From: Fibrobacter sp.
Lineage (GTDB): Bacteria; Fibrobacterota; Fibrobacteria; Fibrobacterales; Fibrobacteraceae
Assembly (NCBI GenBank): GCA_017550445.1
Contig: JAFZOV010000038.1
Span: forward strand, 1-64,000
Length of the DNA: 64,000 nt
Direction of reading: 5' to 3'
Shown here: one piece after another, positions 42,601 to 51,211 of the stretch
How positions within the stretch are numbered: the stretch's first letter is position 1
Layout: each line of letters starts with the position of its first letter
Made by a program: the position numbers and the translations under genes
Notes under the pieces: generated by a model
Told to the model about the DNA's origin: nothing
Databases searched by the model: none
The model's input: only the letters and a program-made list of their open reading frames with translations

Positions 42601-42767
42601 AACGGAGTTCCAGGAGGATGCGGAATACCGAGCGTATTGGCACAGGCGACAAATTCACCACAATCCCAGAAGCTGACCGTCGGAGCCATCGTCAGCACGT
42701 ACACAATCAGTGCAATAAATGCTGCAATGCCAGCGAAGATATGTTTCATCCATTTTTCCTTGAGCAT
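39681..42767 (-). CDS. DUF2723 integral membrane protein, TMEM260-like candidate protein O-mannosyltransferase
   Basis: ATG 42767 lies 1 nt after the nusB TAA with AAGGA upstream; the ATG at 42749 is an alternative. The 1028-residue protein opens with TMAPTVSFWDCGEFVACANT and GIPHPPGTPFFVFLARA, the DUF2723 signature with its membrane-exposed acidic residues, and then shows about eleven TM helices, a large soluble part, and a helical TPR-like C-terminal segment. Human TMEM260 carries DUF2723 and O-mannosylates plexin-type domains. In Bacteroidota and Fibrobacterota, large DUF2723 proteins are widespread. Adjacent DPM-like and GtrB-like genes could supply lipid-linked sugar. The enzyme activity of this protein is not proven. 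Confidence 0.8.
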   Translation of the reverse strand: MLKEKWMKHIFAGIAAFIALIVYVLTMAPTVSFWDCGEFVACANTLGIPHPPGTPFFVFLARAVIVLLPFVGEIAKRVNYISVVSSAATVYVTALFAWELLATVLKTDALAEKISEKVRTVVLATSALVAGFLLTFSDTFWFNAVEAEVYGIAMFILMLVSYLGLVWYNKRNEAYSDRILIFICYIAFLGVGAHLYTMLTVPAVFALLLVAEPKKIVERIPIWITGTLLCSVIYMVSAFIEISFICLIALSILCLAKPFKSKGVQRSMRLSLAFAFFALIGYSTHLYIPIRSELNPIIDENDPEINIRDEQGNLQLGNLFKDENWVAFNNFIERKQYGSESMISRAFYRRSRISHQFLSFPHMGYGGYQMAQYLPYKVGDVNYANGVYTFDASDNQPVERFGIKFPTQMSFMGDATLPQFMMFLLFNGLLVMVCVFVWKRNRNMGVFVSVLYALCSLGLLFYINFADGTRMEQRDHDYWVSIMSRNVSDLNSRGMGITALPDPNELIDMRQNIEYTKIRMETLKARGANDARLADLQRELDGYTNSAVWQNWQKIESGFAQVGSRAPFPDAVHLEVRERDYFYTPAFIFMSMIYGIGAGILVFLAATSSFAAFANPVAALLVAVSFLVPCVSNYKEHDRSGLWVPWDYAYNLLNSCRPNAILFTNGDNDTFPLWFAQEVAGIRKDVRVVNLSLGNTDWYIKQMLDNEPILKLSYDKAAIDRDMVLDNSSASNPNHQVSTWVKNAQRLMPQLKNRIDAMEGQQLSAADSAKLMQFKVHYQVWDAFTEWAARTRSGMMLTQHKLVIDLALQNMDKPIEISTTVGTSNFMGLEKYMVQEGMVYNFVKGDLNPKRNAFDAKYTADLIDSVFKFRGLGDGTAYINEETQRLLSGYVSLYLQVSFDARDQISKLRNEHPFTAEKKARVDSLAASASKYLELGMKQFPTEWRNYWAAAFVYEAAGQKAKAQEVLNRGLENVPAYEEGGRARLLMSGRQIEQMSDEPLKVEEIAPAEPADSAEKDSAKEPAVVAAK

Positions 42768-42768
42768 T

Positions 42769-43203
42769 TTACTTTTCCTTGGGTTCGGTGACAACCATGC
42801 CACGGTTACGCATAAAGCCAGTCAAAAGGCCGTTCACAAAAGAATCCGAATTGTCGGTGCTGTACTTGGCGGCAATCTGCACCGCTTCAGAAATAGCAAC
42901 CTTCATCGGGATTTCGGGAATGTACGAAAGTTCGACCATCGCAATGCGGAGCACAATGCGGTCAAGGCTTGCCATACGGTCAAGTTCCCAGTGGGCAGCA
43001 GCAGCCTTGATGTTTTCGTCGAGTTCTTCACGGTGAGCCTGCACGAGGTCCACCAACTTCATTCCATACTTTTTCTGTTCGGCATGGAGAGGCTGGGATT
43101 CAAGGATTCCCGGGAGAGCCTCGCCTGCAGTCTGTCCGGTAATTTCCATGGCATACAAAAGCTGCATGGCAAAAACACGGGCCGGTCTATAAGATACTTT
43201 CAT
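42769..43203 (-). CDS. nusB: Transcription antitermination factor NusB
   Basis: ATG 43203 gives 144 residues. The NusB signature is clear: PARVFAMQLLYAMEIT at the N-terminus, LDRIVLRIAMVELSYIPEIP and ISEAVQIAAKYSTDNSDSFVNGLL. It binds boxA RNA with NusE. It lies between ribH and the DUF2723 gene, and the rib-nusB order is common in bacteria. A heptad element (43238-43311) separates it from ribH. Confidence 0.95.
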   Translation of the reverse strand: MKVSYRPARVFAMQLLYAMEITGQTAGEALPGILESQPLHAEQKKYGMKLVDLVQAHREELDENIKAAAAHWELDRMASLDRIVLRIAMVELSYIPEIPMKVAISEAVQIAAKYSTDNSDSFVNGLLTGFMRNRGMVVTEPKEK

Positions 43204-43237
43204 AGTCAATCTTCAGTTAAAAGTTCAACGAAGTTCA

Positions 43238-43311
43238 TAGTTACTAGTTATTAGTTACTAGAGAAAACAAACTGAAATGTCTAGTAACTAGTAACTCAGA
43301 ACTAGAAACTC
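43238..43311. repeat. Complete heptad element, TAGTTAC family, between ribH and nusB
   Basis: TAGTTAC, TAGTTAT, TAGTTAC, TAG at 43238-43261 are matched by inverted CTAGTAA, CTAGTAA, CTCAGAA, CTAGAAA at 43281-43308. The two arms are complementary, with a 19-bp centre. Confidence 0.88.
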
Positions 43312-43314
43312 ATC

Positions 43315-43779
43315 TTAAATTTCCTTGTACAAATTCGCCATTTCAACGGCGGTGGATGCCCAGCTGGAGCCGAGGTTTCCGGCCTTGAGGCCTGCACGGT
43401 TCATAGCCTGGTCCACGGTGTCGGTGGTAAGGATTCCAAGAATTACGGGGAGCTTGCCTTCGGCAGCGATATTTGCGATACCGCCGGTAGAAGCATTCAC
43501 CACTACATCGTAGTGGCTGGTTTCGCCACGGATTACGGCACCGAGCGCCATCACGGCACTGTACTTGCCGGAATCGGCAAGGCGACGGCACACGCCCGGA
43601 AGCTCGAATGCGCCCGGCACGTGCACGACGGTGATATCCTTGTCGGCAACACCGAGAAGTTCGAGCTGACGCACAGCTCCTTCCAGGAGCTTGTCCGTCA
43701 CGACTTCGTTAAAGCGGGCAACGGCAATAGCCACCTTGAGCCCCGCACCATTCAGCGAATTCTTGATTTCGTTCACCAT
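43315..43779 (-). CDS. ribH: 6,7-dimethyl-8-ribityllumazine synthase
   Basis: The 154-residue protein has VAIAVARFNEVVTDKLLEGA, VHVPGAFELPGVCRRL, ALGAVIRGETSHYDVVVN and GILTTDTVDQAMNRAG, the lumazine synthase signature. It forms capsid-like shells that make lumazine in riboflavin synthesis. ATG 43779 abuts the TAA of ribBA. Confidence 0.97.
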   Translation of the reverse strand: MVNEIKNSLNGAGLKVAIAVARFNEVVTDKLLEGAVRQLELLGVADKDITVVHVPGAFELPGVCRRLADSGKYSAVMALGAVIRGETSHYDVVVNASTGGIANIAAEGKLPVILGILTTDTVDQAMNRAGLKAGNLGSSWASTAVEMANLYKEI

Positions 43780-45021
43780 TTATTTTTCCTCTTTCAAATT
43801 TTCTTCGGGCAGCGAGCCGTCGACATGCAACTGGTGGCCCATCTTCTTCTGCTTCGTGAGCAGGTAGAACAAGTTTTCCTTGTTGGGCTTGATTTCGATA
43901 GGCACGCGTTCCACGATTTTAAGGCCGTAAGCAGTAATACCGGAAATCTTGCTCGGGTTGTTCGTGAGCAGTCGCATTTCGCGCACACCCAAGTCTGCCA
44001 AAATCTGGGCGCCCGTGCCGTACTGGCGCAGGTCCGACTTGAACCCAAGGTGCAAGTTCGCTTCGACCGTGTCCATGCCCTTTTCTTGCAGTTCGTATGC
44101 ACGGAGCTTGTTGCAAAGACCGATTCCACGGCCTTCCTGACCGCGCATGTAAAGGAACACGCCACCATGCTCGCCAATGAACTTCATGGCAGAGGCCAGC
44201 TGTTCGCCGCAATCGCAGCGGAGGCTACCGAAAATATCGCCGGTAAGGCATTCGCTATGCACGCGCACGTACACCGGCTTGCTGAAGTCGGGGTTGCCTG
44301 CGACCCAAGCCACATGTTCAACACCGTCGGTCTTACTCTTGTAAGCGTAGGCGGTAAAGTCACCATACTTGGTCGACACATGCGGGGCGGCAACACGCTG
44401 CACCAGCTTTTCGTTCTTCAGGCGGTAGTCAATGAGGTCGCGAATCGAAATAATCTTGATTCCAAACTTCTTCGCGACTTCCTGCAGCTGCGGCATGCGA
44501 GCCATCGTACCGTCTTCGTTCATGATTTCAATAAGGGCGGCCGCCGGGCGCAGGCCCGCGAGCTTAGCCAAATCCACCGCAGCCTCGGTATGGCCTGCGC
44601 GACGGAGTACGCCCTCTTCCTGGGCGTACAAGGGCGAAATATGCCCCGGCCGTCCAAAGTCGCTGGGCTTGGAATTCGGGTCAGCAAGTGCCTGAATCGT
44701 TGCAGCACGGTCATGTGCGGATACACCCGTGGTGCAGCCTTCAATCTTATCGACCATGATGGTGAACGGCGTGCCTAGAATCGAGGTATTTTCAGCCGTC
44801 TGCCGCGTGAGGTTCAGTTCATGACAACGCTGGATCGGCAGCGGTGCGCAAAGCACGCCACGACCTTCGTGGAGCATGAAATTCACTTTTTCAGGCGTAA
44901 TCTTTTCGGCGGCGATTACAAAGTCACCTTCGTTTTCGCGGTCTTCGTCATCGACCACAATCAAAAACTTGCCGTTCTTAAAATCTTCTATGGCCTCTTC
45001 AATCGTATTAAGCAAGGTCAC
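43780..45021 (-). CDS. ribBA: Bifunctional DHBP synthase / GTP cyclohydrolase II
   Basis: Residues ~1-205 form RibB ([31 protein letters not shown]). Residues ~210-413 form RibA with the zinc triad [18 protein letters not shown] and the GQEGRGIGL loop. It makes both early riboflavin precursors in the cytosol. ATG 45021 overlaps ribE by 14 nt. No FMN riboswitch was recognised upstream of the operon. Confidence 0.97.
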   Translation of the reverse strand: MTLLNTIEEAIEDFKNGKFLIVVDDEDRENEGDFVIAAEKITPEKVNFMLHEGRGVLCAPLPIQRCHELNLTRQTAENTSILGTPFTIMVDKIEGCTTGVSAHDRAATIQALADPNSKPSDFGRPGHISPLYAQEEGVLRRAGHTEAAVDLAKLAGLRPAAALIEIMNEDGTMARMPQLQEVAKKFGIKIISIRDLIDYRLKNEKLVQRVAAPHVSTKYGDFTAYAYKSKTDGVEHVAWVAGNPDFSKPVYVRVHSECLTGDIFGSLRCDCGEQLASAMKFIGEHGGVFLYMRGQEGRGIGLCNKLRAYELQEKGMDTVEANLHLGFKSDLRQYGTGAQILADLGVREMRLLTNNPSKISGITAYGLKIVERVPIEIKPNKENLFYLLTKQKKMGHQLHVDGSLPEENLKEEK

Positions 45022-45607
45022 GTTCCTTCAGATAATTTTCAATATACTTGCCGAGCATGTCGACTTCCACATTCACGATAGTTCCCGGAACCCAGTTGCG
45101 CAGGTTCGTACGGGCCAAGGTTTCAGGGATAATGCACACGCGAATGGAGTCTTCGAACTTTTCAGCGACCGTGAGGCTGATTCCGTTCAACGAAATAGAG
45201 CCACGGCGAATCACATAGCGACGTAAATCAGCAGGAAGCTTCAGGTCCACTTCTACGCCCGTTTCGCGTGGAGTCACCTTGATCACTTCGGTAATGCAGT
45301 CCACATGGCCCATCACAAAGTGACCGCCCATAAAGCTGTCTGCACGACACGGAAGTTCCAAATTCACAAGTTTACCGACAGCGGCCTGCTTAAAGCCCGT
45401 ATTTTCCACCGTCTGGTGCATCAGACAAAAAGTGGCATCATCATCGGTACAAGATTCAATGGAAAGACACACACCATCGTTAGCGACACTGTCGCCCAAC
45501 TTACAATTCTTAAAAAAGCCCGGTGACTTAAGGCGCATAGTAAGCGCATCGCCCCTACTTTCGATAGAAACGATTTCACCGGTAGATTGAATAATACCCG
45601 TAAACAT
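45008..45607 (-). CDS. ribE: Riboflavin synthase alpha chain
   Basis: ATG 45607 gives 199 residues: [12 protein letters not shown] is the classical start, and each of two lumazine-binding barrels is visible, the first with [11 protein letters not shown], the second with [13 protein letters not shown]. It dismutates two lumazines to riboflavin. It is first in the operon with ribBA and ribH. Upstream is a heptad element (45625-45708), so the promoter lies in or before it. Confidence 0.96.
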   Translation of the reverse strand: MFTGIIQSTGEIVSIESRGDALTMRLKSPGFFKNCKLGDSVANDGVCLSIESCTDDDATFCLMHQTVENTGFKQAAVGKLVNLELPCRADSFMGGHFVMGHVDCITEVIKVTPRETGVEVDLKLPADLRRYVIRRGSISLNGISLTVAEKFEDSIRVCIIPETLARTNLRNWVPGTIVNVEVDMLGKYIENYLKERDLA

Positions 45608-45624
45608 ACGGCACAAATATAGCT

Positions 45625-45708
45625 AATTCGGATTTCGGATTTCGGAATTCAGAATTTTAATAAGGCGATTTAATTCTGAAATCTGAACTCTAAACTCAGA
45701 ATTTAATT
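45625..45708. repeat. Complete heptad element, ATTTCGG family, giving the stop codon of the DUF2279 gene
   Basis: ATTCGG, ATTTCGG, ATTTCGG, AATTCAG, AATTTTA at 45625-45660 are matched by an inverted, more degenerate arm at 45669-45708 (TTAATTCTGAAATCTGAA onward). The DUF2279 gene ends inside the right arm: its last codons and TGA are repeat sequence. Confidence 0.85.
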
Positions 45709-46628
45709 GGGTACAGCAAATACCAATGGAATTCGGGATAAACTTGTACAGTCGGGGCCGGTAGCTTAAAGTAATTCAGGTACTTGATGAGAGTGCGGGC
45801 CATGCGACTCTGCGGACGGAACGCTTCCAAGTCATAGTCCAGCGCAATGTAGACTTCGCGATGCGGCTTCACGTTTTTATCGTGCAAGAACACGCCTTCG
45901 TCAATGCTTAAGCCTGCCGCCAAGGCAAGCCAACTCGGGTAATACTGGCGCACCGCCTTGGGCAACAGACGGTAAATCTTGAAGGATGCCCAGAACGTTT
46001 GGTTGCAGTAATCATCCGTAAAAACGCCAGTATTACTTTGTCTATAATAAGCTTTTGTATTGATCCAGTAGCTCCACTTCAGGTCCACGTACTTGAACAC
46101 AGGGATGTAGCGTTCCGCCATCGGTAAAAAGCCACCCAAGGTTCCCGAAAGAACATCAAAAACACTGAAGCCCCACTCCGGCGAAAAACCGTCCTTCACA
46201 TCAATCGCCACGTGCGTTGCAAATGCAGAAAGTCCTGCAAACAGGTACGACTTGAACTCAGAAATGCCCGCCCAGCGATAACCTTCGTAAAAGCTCTCGC
46301 CCATCATCACACCCGACGCAAAATGGCCGAACTTATCCAGGTTCAAGGCATAATCAAAATCGTTTTCAAAGTGGAAATGACTCCCTTCTTCGTCCCACCA
46401 GCCCTTCTTGAATACGAGCCAATAGGCAGCCCCATAAGCAATCAATACCGTAGAGGCAACGCCCACACCCTTGGCAACAGACAACTGCGTTGTATCGCCG
46501 GGGTCTTCGCTGCGGTAATCCCATGTGGAATCGCGCCATGTCGGCGGGTCGTAGGGAGCTGCATGCAAGGACACCCCTGCAAAAACCAGCAACACGACAG
46601 AGATTGTAAAAGACCTCAAAAAATTCAC
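45696..46628 (-). CDS. DUF2279 (YfiM-like) membrane-associated protein
   Basis: GTG 46628 is preferred: the upstream open frame (FFLPTSYFLLST) is heptad repeat. The 310-residue product has a signal peptide (RSFTISVVLLVFAGVSLHAA), a hydrophobic helix near residue 50, and the DUF2279 motif DKFGHFASGVMMGESFYEGY followed by FAGLSAFATHVAIDVKDGFS. Family members are envelope proteins of unknown activity. The C-terminal half is beta-like, ending YPIKF. It lies downstream of fabF on the same strand, beyond a terminator. Confidence 0.75.
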   Translation of the reverse strand: MNFLRSFTISVVLLVFAGVSLHAAPYDPPTWRDSTWDYRSEDPGDTTQLSVAKGVGVASTVLIAYGAAYWLVFKKGWWDEEGSHFHFENDFDYALNLDKFGHFASGVMMGESFYEGYRWAGISEFKSYLFAGLSAFATHVAIDVKDGFSPEWGFSVFDVLSGTLGGFLPMAERYIPVFKYVDLKWSYWINTKAYYRQSNTGVFTDDYCNQTFWASFKIYRLLPKAVRQYYPSWLALAAGLSIDEGVFLHDKNVKPHREVYIALDYDLEAFRPQSRMARTLIKYLNYFKLPAPTVQVYPEFHWYLLYPIKF

Positions 46629-46647
46629 GGGCGAAAAGATAAAAATA

Positions 46648-46720
46648 GTAGAAAGGAGGAAGTAGGAAGTAGGAAGAAAAAACAAGCAAATATTTACTGT
46701 CTACCGTCTACTTCCTACTA
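46648..46720. repeat. Complete heptad element, GAAGTAG family, between fabF and the DUF2279 gene
   Basis: TAGAAAG, GAGGAAG, TAGGAAG, TAGGAAG at 46648-46675 face inverted CTACCGT, CTACTTC, CTACTA at 46693-46720. The centre is ~17 bp of A-rich DNA. Confidence 0.85.
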
Positions 46721-46723
46721 AAT

Positions 46724-46757
46724 AAAAAGTCCCCGGAGAAAGAACTCCAGGAACTTT
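46724..46757 (-). terminator. Terminator after fabF
   Basis: AGTTCCTGGAGTT and CTCCGGGGACT form an imperfect stem on the minus strand, followed by TTTTTAT. A short GTGTAGT-type heptad run (46759-46779) lies between it and the fabF stop. Confidence 0.8.
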
Positions 46758-46780
46758 CAAATGTGTAGTGTGTGATGCGA

Positions 46781-48013
46781 TTAGTTGCGGCCGAGGAGGA
46801 GCACGCTGTTCTGGCCACCGAAGCCGAAGCTGTCGGACATGGCGTAGTTGAACGAGTGGCTCGTGTTCTTGTTGGCACACACATCGAGGTGGATGCGTTC
46901 ATCCTGATTGAACACGTTCGTGGTCGCGTGAATCATCTGATTCTGCAAGGACTTCACGGTGATGATGGCTTCGAGAGCACCGGCTGCACCGAGAGCGTGG
47001 CCGATCATGCACTTGGAGGAGTTCACCTTGAGGTTGTCGGTAGCACCGGCAAAGACCTTTTCGAGGGCGGAGCATTCAGCAACGTCGCCGAGCGGGGTCG
47101 AAGTACCGTGAGTATTCACGTAGCCCACATCCTTCGGAGAAATACCGGCTTCGCGGAGAGCCATTTCGATAGCGAGGCGAACGCCTTCACCGTCTTCACG
47201 CGGAGCGGACATGTGGTGAGCATCTGCGCTCATGCCGATACCGGCGATACGGGCGAGGATGTTTGCACCACGCTTCTTGGCGTGAGAAAGGCTTTCGAGC
47301 ACGAGGATACCAGAACCTTCACCAATCACGAAGCCGTCGCGGTCCTTATCGAACGGACGAGAAGCGGTCGTCGGATCGTCGTTGCGCTTGCTCAAGGCCT
47401 TCATGGAGGTAAAGCCAGCAAGGGCAACATTGTTCACGGTTTCGTCGGTACCACCGGCGAGCATGATGTCGGCGCGGCCGAGACGGATCTGGTCGTAGGC
47501 AGCGGCGATAGAGTGGTTAGAGGTTGCGCAGGCAGAGACCACTGCGTAGCAGGGGCCCATCCAGCCGGTACGGTTGGAAACTTCGCCAGCGGGCATATTC
47601 ACGATAGACATCGGAATGAAGAACGGAGACACGCGGCTCGGGCCACGGTTTGCAAGGGCCACCACGGAGTCGCTATAAATCTGCATACCGCCGATACCGG
47701 AACCGATAATCACGCCAGAGCGGGTCGGATCTTCGTTTTCGGGGGAAATACCGGCGTTCTTAAGAGCCTGGAAAGAGGCATACACAGCGTACTGGATGCA
47801 CCTGGACAGACGGGACGAATCGCGCGGGCTAATATATTCGGAACCATCGAATTCCTTGACGGCGGCAGCTATCTTGATCGGATAGTTGGTCACATCGAAG
47901 CGTTCGATCGTTGCGAGTCCGGATTTACCTTCCAGCAGGTTGTTCCAAAGGAGTTCCGGCGTATTGCCGAGGGCGGAAACGCACCCCATACCAGTGATTA
48001 CGACTTCTTCCAT
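46781..48013 (-). CDS. fabF: 3-oxoacyl-[acyl-carrier-protein] synthase II
   Basis: The 410-residue enzyme has the catalytic triad of KAS I/II: C162 in VVSACATS, H302 in NTHGTSTPLGD and H339 in KCMIGHALGAAG. It elongates fatty acids in the cytosol. ATG 48013 follows a promoter-like AT-rich region. The absence of acpP and fabG beside it makes it a stand-alone gene here. Confidence 0.97.
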   Translation of the reverse strand: MEEVVITGMGCVSALGNTPELLWNNLLEGKSGLATIERFDVTNYPIKIAAAVKEFDGSEYISPRDSSRLSRCIQYAVYASFQALKNAGISPENEDPTRSGVIIGSGIGGMQIYSDSVVALANRGPSRVSPFFIPMSIVNMPAGEVSNRTGWMGPCYAVVSACATSNHSIAAAYDQIRLGRADIMLAGGTDETVNNVALAGFTSMKALSKRNDDPTTASRPFDKDRDGFVIGEGSGILVLESLSHAKKRGANILARIAGIGMSADAHHMSAPREDGEGVRLAIEMALREAGISPKDVGYVNTHGTSTPLGDVAECSALEKVFAGATDNLKVNSSKCMIGHALGAAGALEAIITVKSLQNQMIHATTNVFNQDERIHLDVCANKNTSHSFNYAMSDSFGFGGQNSVLLLGRN

Positions 48014-48139
48014 AATGGCGGCAAATATAGAAAAAATGCGAACTGCTTCGGGAGTATTTTGTCCTCAATTTTTAGAAATTTGATATTATTTACTTACAAC
48101 AATATTACAACAGTTTCACTTACGTAAAAAAACAGAAAT

Positions 48140-49252
48140 CTAGTGGTACAATTCCCAAATAGACAACCGACGATGCTTGATACGATAGGGAATCATTTTA
48201 GCAAAGGTCTTCCAGTAATCCACCTCATGCCAAAAAACTTCTGTCGGTGAAAAAGGCGTCAAACGGATTGTTTTCCAGCGATTTAACAGCCAACGCACTA
48301 TAAAATTCATGCACCTTTCACCTTTGACATCTACCAGGGTGTAACCGAAATTGCCTCCCTCGTAAACCATGGCCAGCATCTTTTTTCCAAGTTTCGCATC
48401 GGGAGCTACCAGCATCTTGTCCGGTTCAAGCCCAAGTACTTCGCCGAGAATCCACATGATGGCACCGCTCATGTGCTTTAGCCCAAACCGCGAAAGCCTT
48501 GACGCCACTTCACGGCGGTCTTCGGCAGTAGAATGCTGAAGCAAGATAAAGTAATCCACAAACTGCTTCAGCCCAATTCCCCCACCGATAAAATGCCTTT
48601 GAAGATGCGACATTTGCATCACAAGGGCAAACTTAATGGACGGAACCGAGAAACCTTCGGGCACACGCTCCGTATTCAAAATTTCACGTTCCAGATAACG
48701 TTGCAAACGCGCGTTTGCAAAGGGATTCAAGGGGCCCGAAGAGGGCTTGTAATGAATTTCGACCGCAACCTTGGCCGCATTTAGCAAATGGATATGGTGA
48801 GAAGATTGCTCTTTCTCATCGAGCTCGAAATCCATCTCTCGCACAAGGTCCGTAACGCTCTTTTTACCGCCTTCAACCCACAAGTCAATATCACCCGCAT
48901 GCCGCATAAACGGATCCGGGTACAATCTCGCATTGGCAGCACCTTTCAAGACAGCCGACTTACGCCCTTTTGCAGAGAACAGTTCCGTGAGCCTCGCCGC
49001 CTCGGCATTTAAAAGTTGGTTATGCCCCTTGACCGTTTCTGCTTCGCTAGCCCACTGAAAAAGAAGCCCCATAGGCGGGCGCTGTTCTTTGGGCAACCGA
49101 CAGATTGCGCGATAGGCAACCGCCACTACCAAATGATTCAAACATAACGAATGAAGTTTATCCCACTCCGATTCACTCAATTTACAATCGAATATCTGCG
49201 GGGCACAACCAGGCGAAACCGCCATCCGCAACAATTTATACAGGGACTCCAT
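48140..49252 (-). CDS. Nucleotidyltransferase-like protein (PF14907 type)
   Basis: The 370-residue protein has SAVLKGAANARLYPDPFMRHAG followed by DIDLWVEGG, a GS/D-x-D nucleotidyltransferase core as in the uncharacterised family PF14907. HHIHLLN and VEIHYKP follow. No TM is seen. Family members often lie near polysaccharide genes; here it stands alone. The C-terminal basic region (NRWKTIRLTPF, RIKHRRL) may bind nucleic acid or membrane. Function unknown. Confidence 0.75.
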   Translation of the reverse strand: MESLYKLLRMAVSPGCAPQIFDCKLSESEWDKLHSLCLNHLVVAVAYRAICRLPKEQRPPMGLLFQWASEAETVKGHNQLLNAEAARLTELFSAKGRKSAVLKGAANARLYPDPFMRHAGDIDLWVEGGKKSVTDLVREMDFELDEKEQSSHHIHLLNAAKVAVEIHYKPSSGPLNPFANARLQRYLEREILNTERVPEGFSVPSIKFALVMQMSHLQRHFIGGGIGLKQFVDYFILLQHSTAEDRREVASRLSRFGLKHMSGAIMWILGEVLGLEPDKMLVAPDAKLGKKMLAMVYEGGNFGYTLVDVKGERCMNFIVRWLLNRWKTIRLTPFSPTEVFWHEVDYWKTFAKMIPYRIKHRRLSIWELYH

Positions 49253-49288
49253 GCATTAAAAAATAAAATTTTCTAAATTGACCGCGTT

Positions 49289-49843
49289 ATGGCTAAAATC
49301 AAAAGCGCACCGAACCTTGTCTGGATGGACCTGGAAATGTCCGGGTTGGAACCGGAAAGGGACGTTATTCTTGAAATTGCAACGATTGTTACGGATGCAA
49401 ATCTGAACATTTTGGCCGAAGGCCCCGTTTTGGCAATCCACCAGACCGAAAACGTGTTCGAGGGCATGGACGACTGGAACAAGCGACACCACACCCAAAG
49501 CGGATTGGTGGAACGCTGCCGCAAGTCGACACTCTCCATGGCTGACGCCGACAAGATGACCCTGGACTTTATCAAGCCCTTTACTATTGAACGCGGAAAC
49601 GTGCTGTGCGGCAACTCCATTACCCAGGACAGGCGCTTTCTGTACAAGTACATGCCGCAGATTACGGGATGGCTCAACTACAGGAACATCGACGTGAGTT
49701 CGATCAAGGAATTGACCTTCCGCTGGTACCCCACCCTGCCGGAATTCCAAAAGATGGAAAAGCACCAGGCTTTGGACGATATCCGCGAAAGCATTGCCGA
49801 ACTACAGTACTACCGCAAGACGATTTTTAAGCAAAGTTTATAA
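49289..49843 (+). CDS. orn: Oligoribonuclease
   Basis: The 184-residue protein has the DEDDh exonuclease motifs WMDLEMSGLEPERDVILEIA, an Exo II segment around GNSITQDRRFLYKYMPQI, and HQALDDIRESIAEL. It degrades 2-5-nt RNA and pGpG in the cytosol. ATG 49289 is followed closely by the transpeptidase gene. Confidence 0.97.
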   Translation: MAKIKSAPNLVWMDLEMSGLEPERDVILEIATIVTDANLNILAEGPVLAIHQTENVFEGMDDWNKRHHTQSGLVERCRKSTLSMADADKMTLDFIKPFTIERGNVLCGNSITQDRRFLYKYMPQITGWLNYRNIDVSSIKELTFRWYPTLPEFQKMEKHQALDDIRESIAELQYYRKTIFKQSL

Positions 49844-49854
49844 GCACCTTTAAG

Positions 49855-51210
49855 ATGGACTATAATAACTATCTTCCGAAAAAAAGACTCCCCTACGCCG
49901 TTAGGATTCGCAACAGGATTATTGTTTTCTCCGTTTTCATGGGCCTATGCGCCCTGATAGGAACCTGCGTTTTTAGCGAAAAAGAACAGGCAAATCCGGC
50001 CGAAGAAGAAATCGCTGAAGAAACTACCGCAAGCACCACAGAACAAAACACCGACGAGCAAGCTTCGGCTAACGTGATTCGCGAAGACGTACTCTTTCCG
50101 AAGGCCGATTCCGAAGACCTGGTAAACACCCAGGCAACCGTTGCCGCCGCCGTAGTACCCGAAACGCCCTCCGAAGTTGACGTTATCGACAGCGCCCACA
50201 TCAAGGCCCAAAAAGATGTGTTCCTGGCAGAAAAGATCGACAACCTGCTGCGCCGATTCCGCCCGGAATACGCAGTCATCTTGATGGTGGAACCCAAGAG
50301 CAACGAAATCATTGCCTGGGGCGAACGCCGCAACAACCACGTGCAAGAAAAGCCCGACTACTTCATCAAGAACACCTTCCCGGCAGCATCGCTTGCTAAG
50401 ACCGTCACCATTTCGGCGGCCATGGAATCGAACCGCTACTCGCTCACCTCGCAAATTCCGATGATCGGTTCCAGCATTCACCTTTACAAGAGCCAGCTGC
50501 GCGTCAAGGAAGGCTACAAGGGTCCCTTTATCGAACTGCAAGACGCCTACGCCAGGTCCGCAAACCCGCCCATGGCTATTGTCGGCATGAACGTGGGTGC
50601 AGAACGTCTGCGGAGCGCCGCCAAGAAACTCGGCTACAATACCAACTTCCCGGGAGCACTCCCTCCGCGTTCCAACTATGCACCGCCCGATACCGGCTAC
50701 GGCCTTGCCGAAGTGAGCAGCGGCTTTACAGACGCAACAACACTGACGCCGCTCCTGGCCGCCGCACAGGTCCGCGCCATTCTCATGAAAAAGCCGCTGG
50801 AAATTCCCTGGGCATCTAACCTGGACGGTTATGCCCCCAAGAGCCGCATCGCACTTGAAGTCGGCAAGTTCAGCGACAACACCTACTACGGACTCCGCGA
50901 AGCGATGATCCGCACCGTAACTCACGGCACCGCCCGCAAGAACATTTCGACTCGCCACATGGCCCGCAAGAACTACGAAGCGTTAAACATCGGCGGAAAG
51001 ACCGGATCCCTTGACGGCAAAGACCCTTATGGCCGCTATGAATGGTTCATGGGTTTTGCACAGTCCAAAGAAGACCCGAGCAAGGCCGTAGTGCTTGTGA
51101 TCATGCAGGTACACGACTTGCAAGGCATGCGCTCGCAGCCGGCAACCCAAGTCGCCGGAATGTTGTTTAACTACTGGGCGCACCAGAATTTACCCAAAAA
51201 AGGAAAGTAA
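49855..51210 (+). CDS. Penicillin-binding protein (transpeptidase-only)
   Basis: The 451-residue protein has one N-terminal TM (NRIIVFSVFMGLCALIGTCV), an acidic linker, and a penicillin-binding transpeptidase domain with all three motifs: S179-x-x-K182 (SLAK), S235-A-N237, and K382-T-G. It acts in the periplasm to cross-link peptidoglycan. It lacks a PBP dimerisation domain of usual length, so it is smaller than FtsI and PBP2. Lgt follows one base after its stop, so the pair is co-transcribed. Confidence 0.88.
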   Translation: MDYNNYLPKKRLPYAVRIRNRIIVFSVFMGLCALIGTCVFSEKEQANPAEEEIAEETTASTTEQNTDEQASANVIREDVLFPKADSEDLVNTQATVAAAVVPETPSEVDVIDSAHIKAQKDVFLAEKIDNLLRRFRPEYAVILMVEPKSNEIIAWGERRNNHVQEKPDYFIKNTFPAASLAKTVTISAAMESNRYSLTSQIPMIGSSIHLYKSQLRVKEGYKGPFIELQDAYARSANPPMAIVGMNVGAERLRSAAKKLGYNTNFPGALPPRSNYAPPDTGYGLAEVSSGFTDATTLTPLLAAAQVRAILMKKPLEIPWASNLDGYAPKSRIALEVGKFSDNTYYGLREAMIRTVTHGTARKNISTRHMARKNYEALNIGGKTGSLDGKDPYGRYEWFMGFAQSKEDPSKAVVLVIMQVHDLQGMRSQPATQVAGMLFNYWAHQNLPKKGK

Positions 51211-51211
51211 C

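Noticed and set aside
40368..42791. 807-codon frame on the plus strand opposite the DUF2723 gene
   Set aside because: The product is His/Glu-rich and shows no domain or TM; the DUF2723 gene on the other strand has the signature and the operon context.
45608..45700. FMN riboswitch upstream of the riboflavin operon
   Set aside because: No conserved RFN-type segments were seen; the region is filled by the ATTTCGG heptad element.
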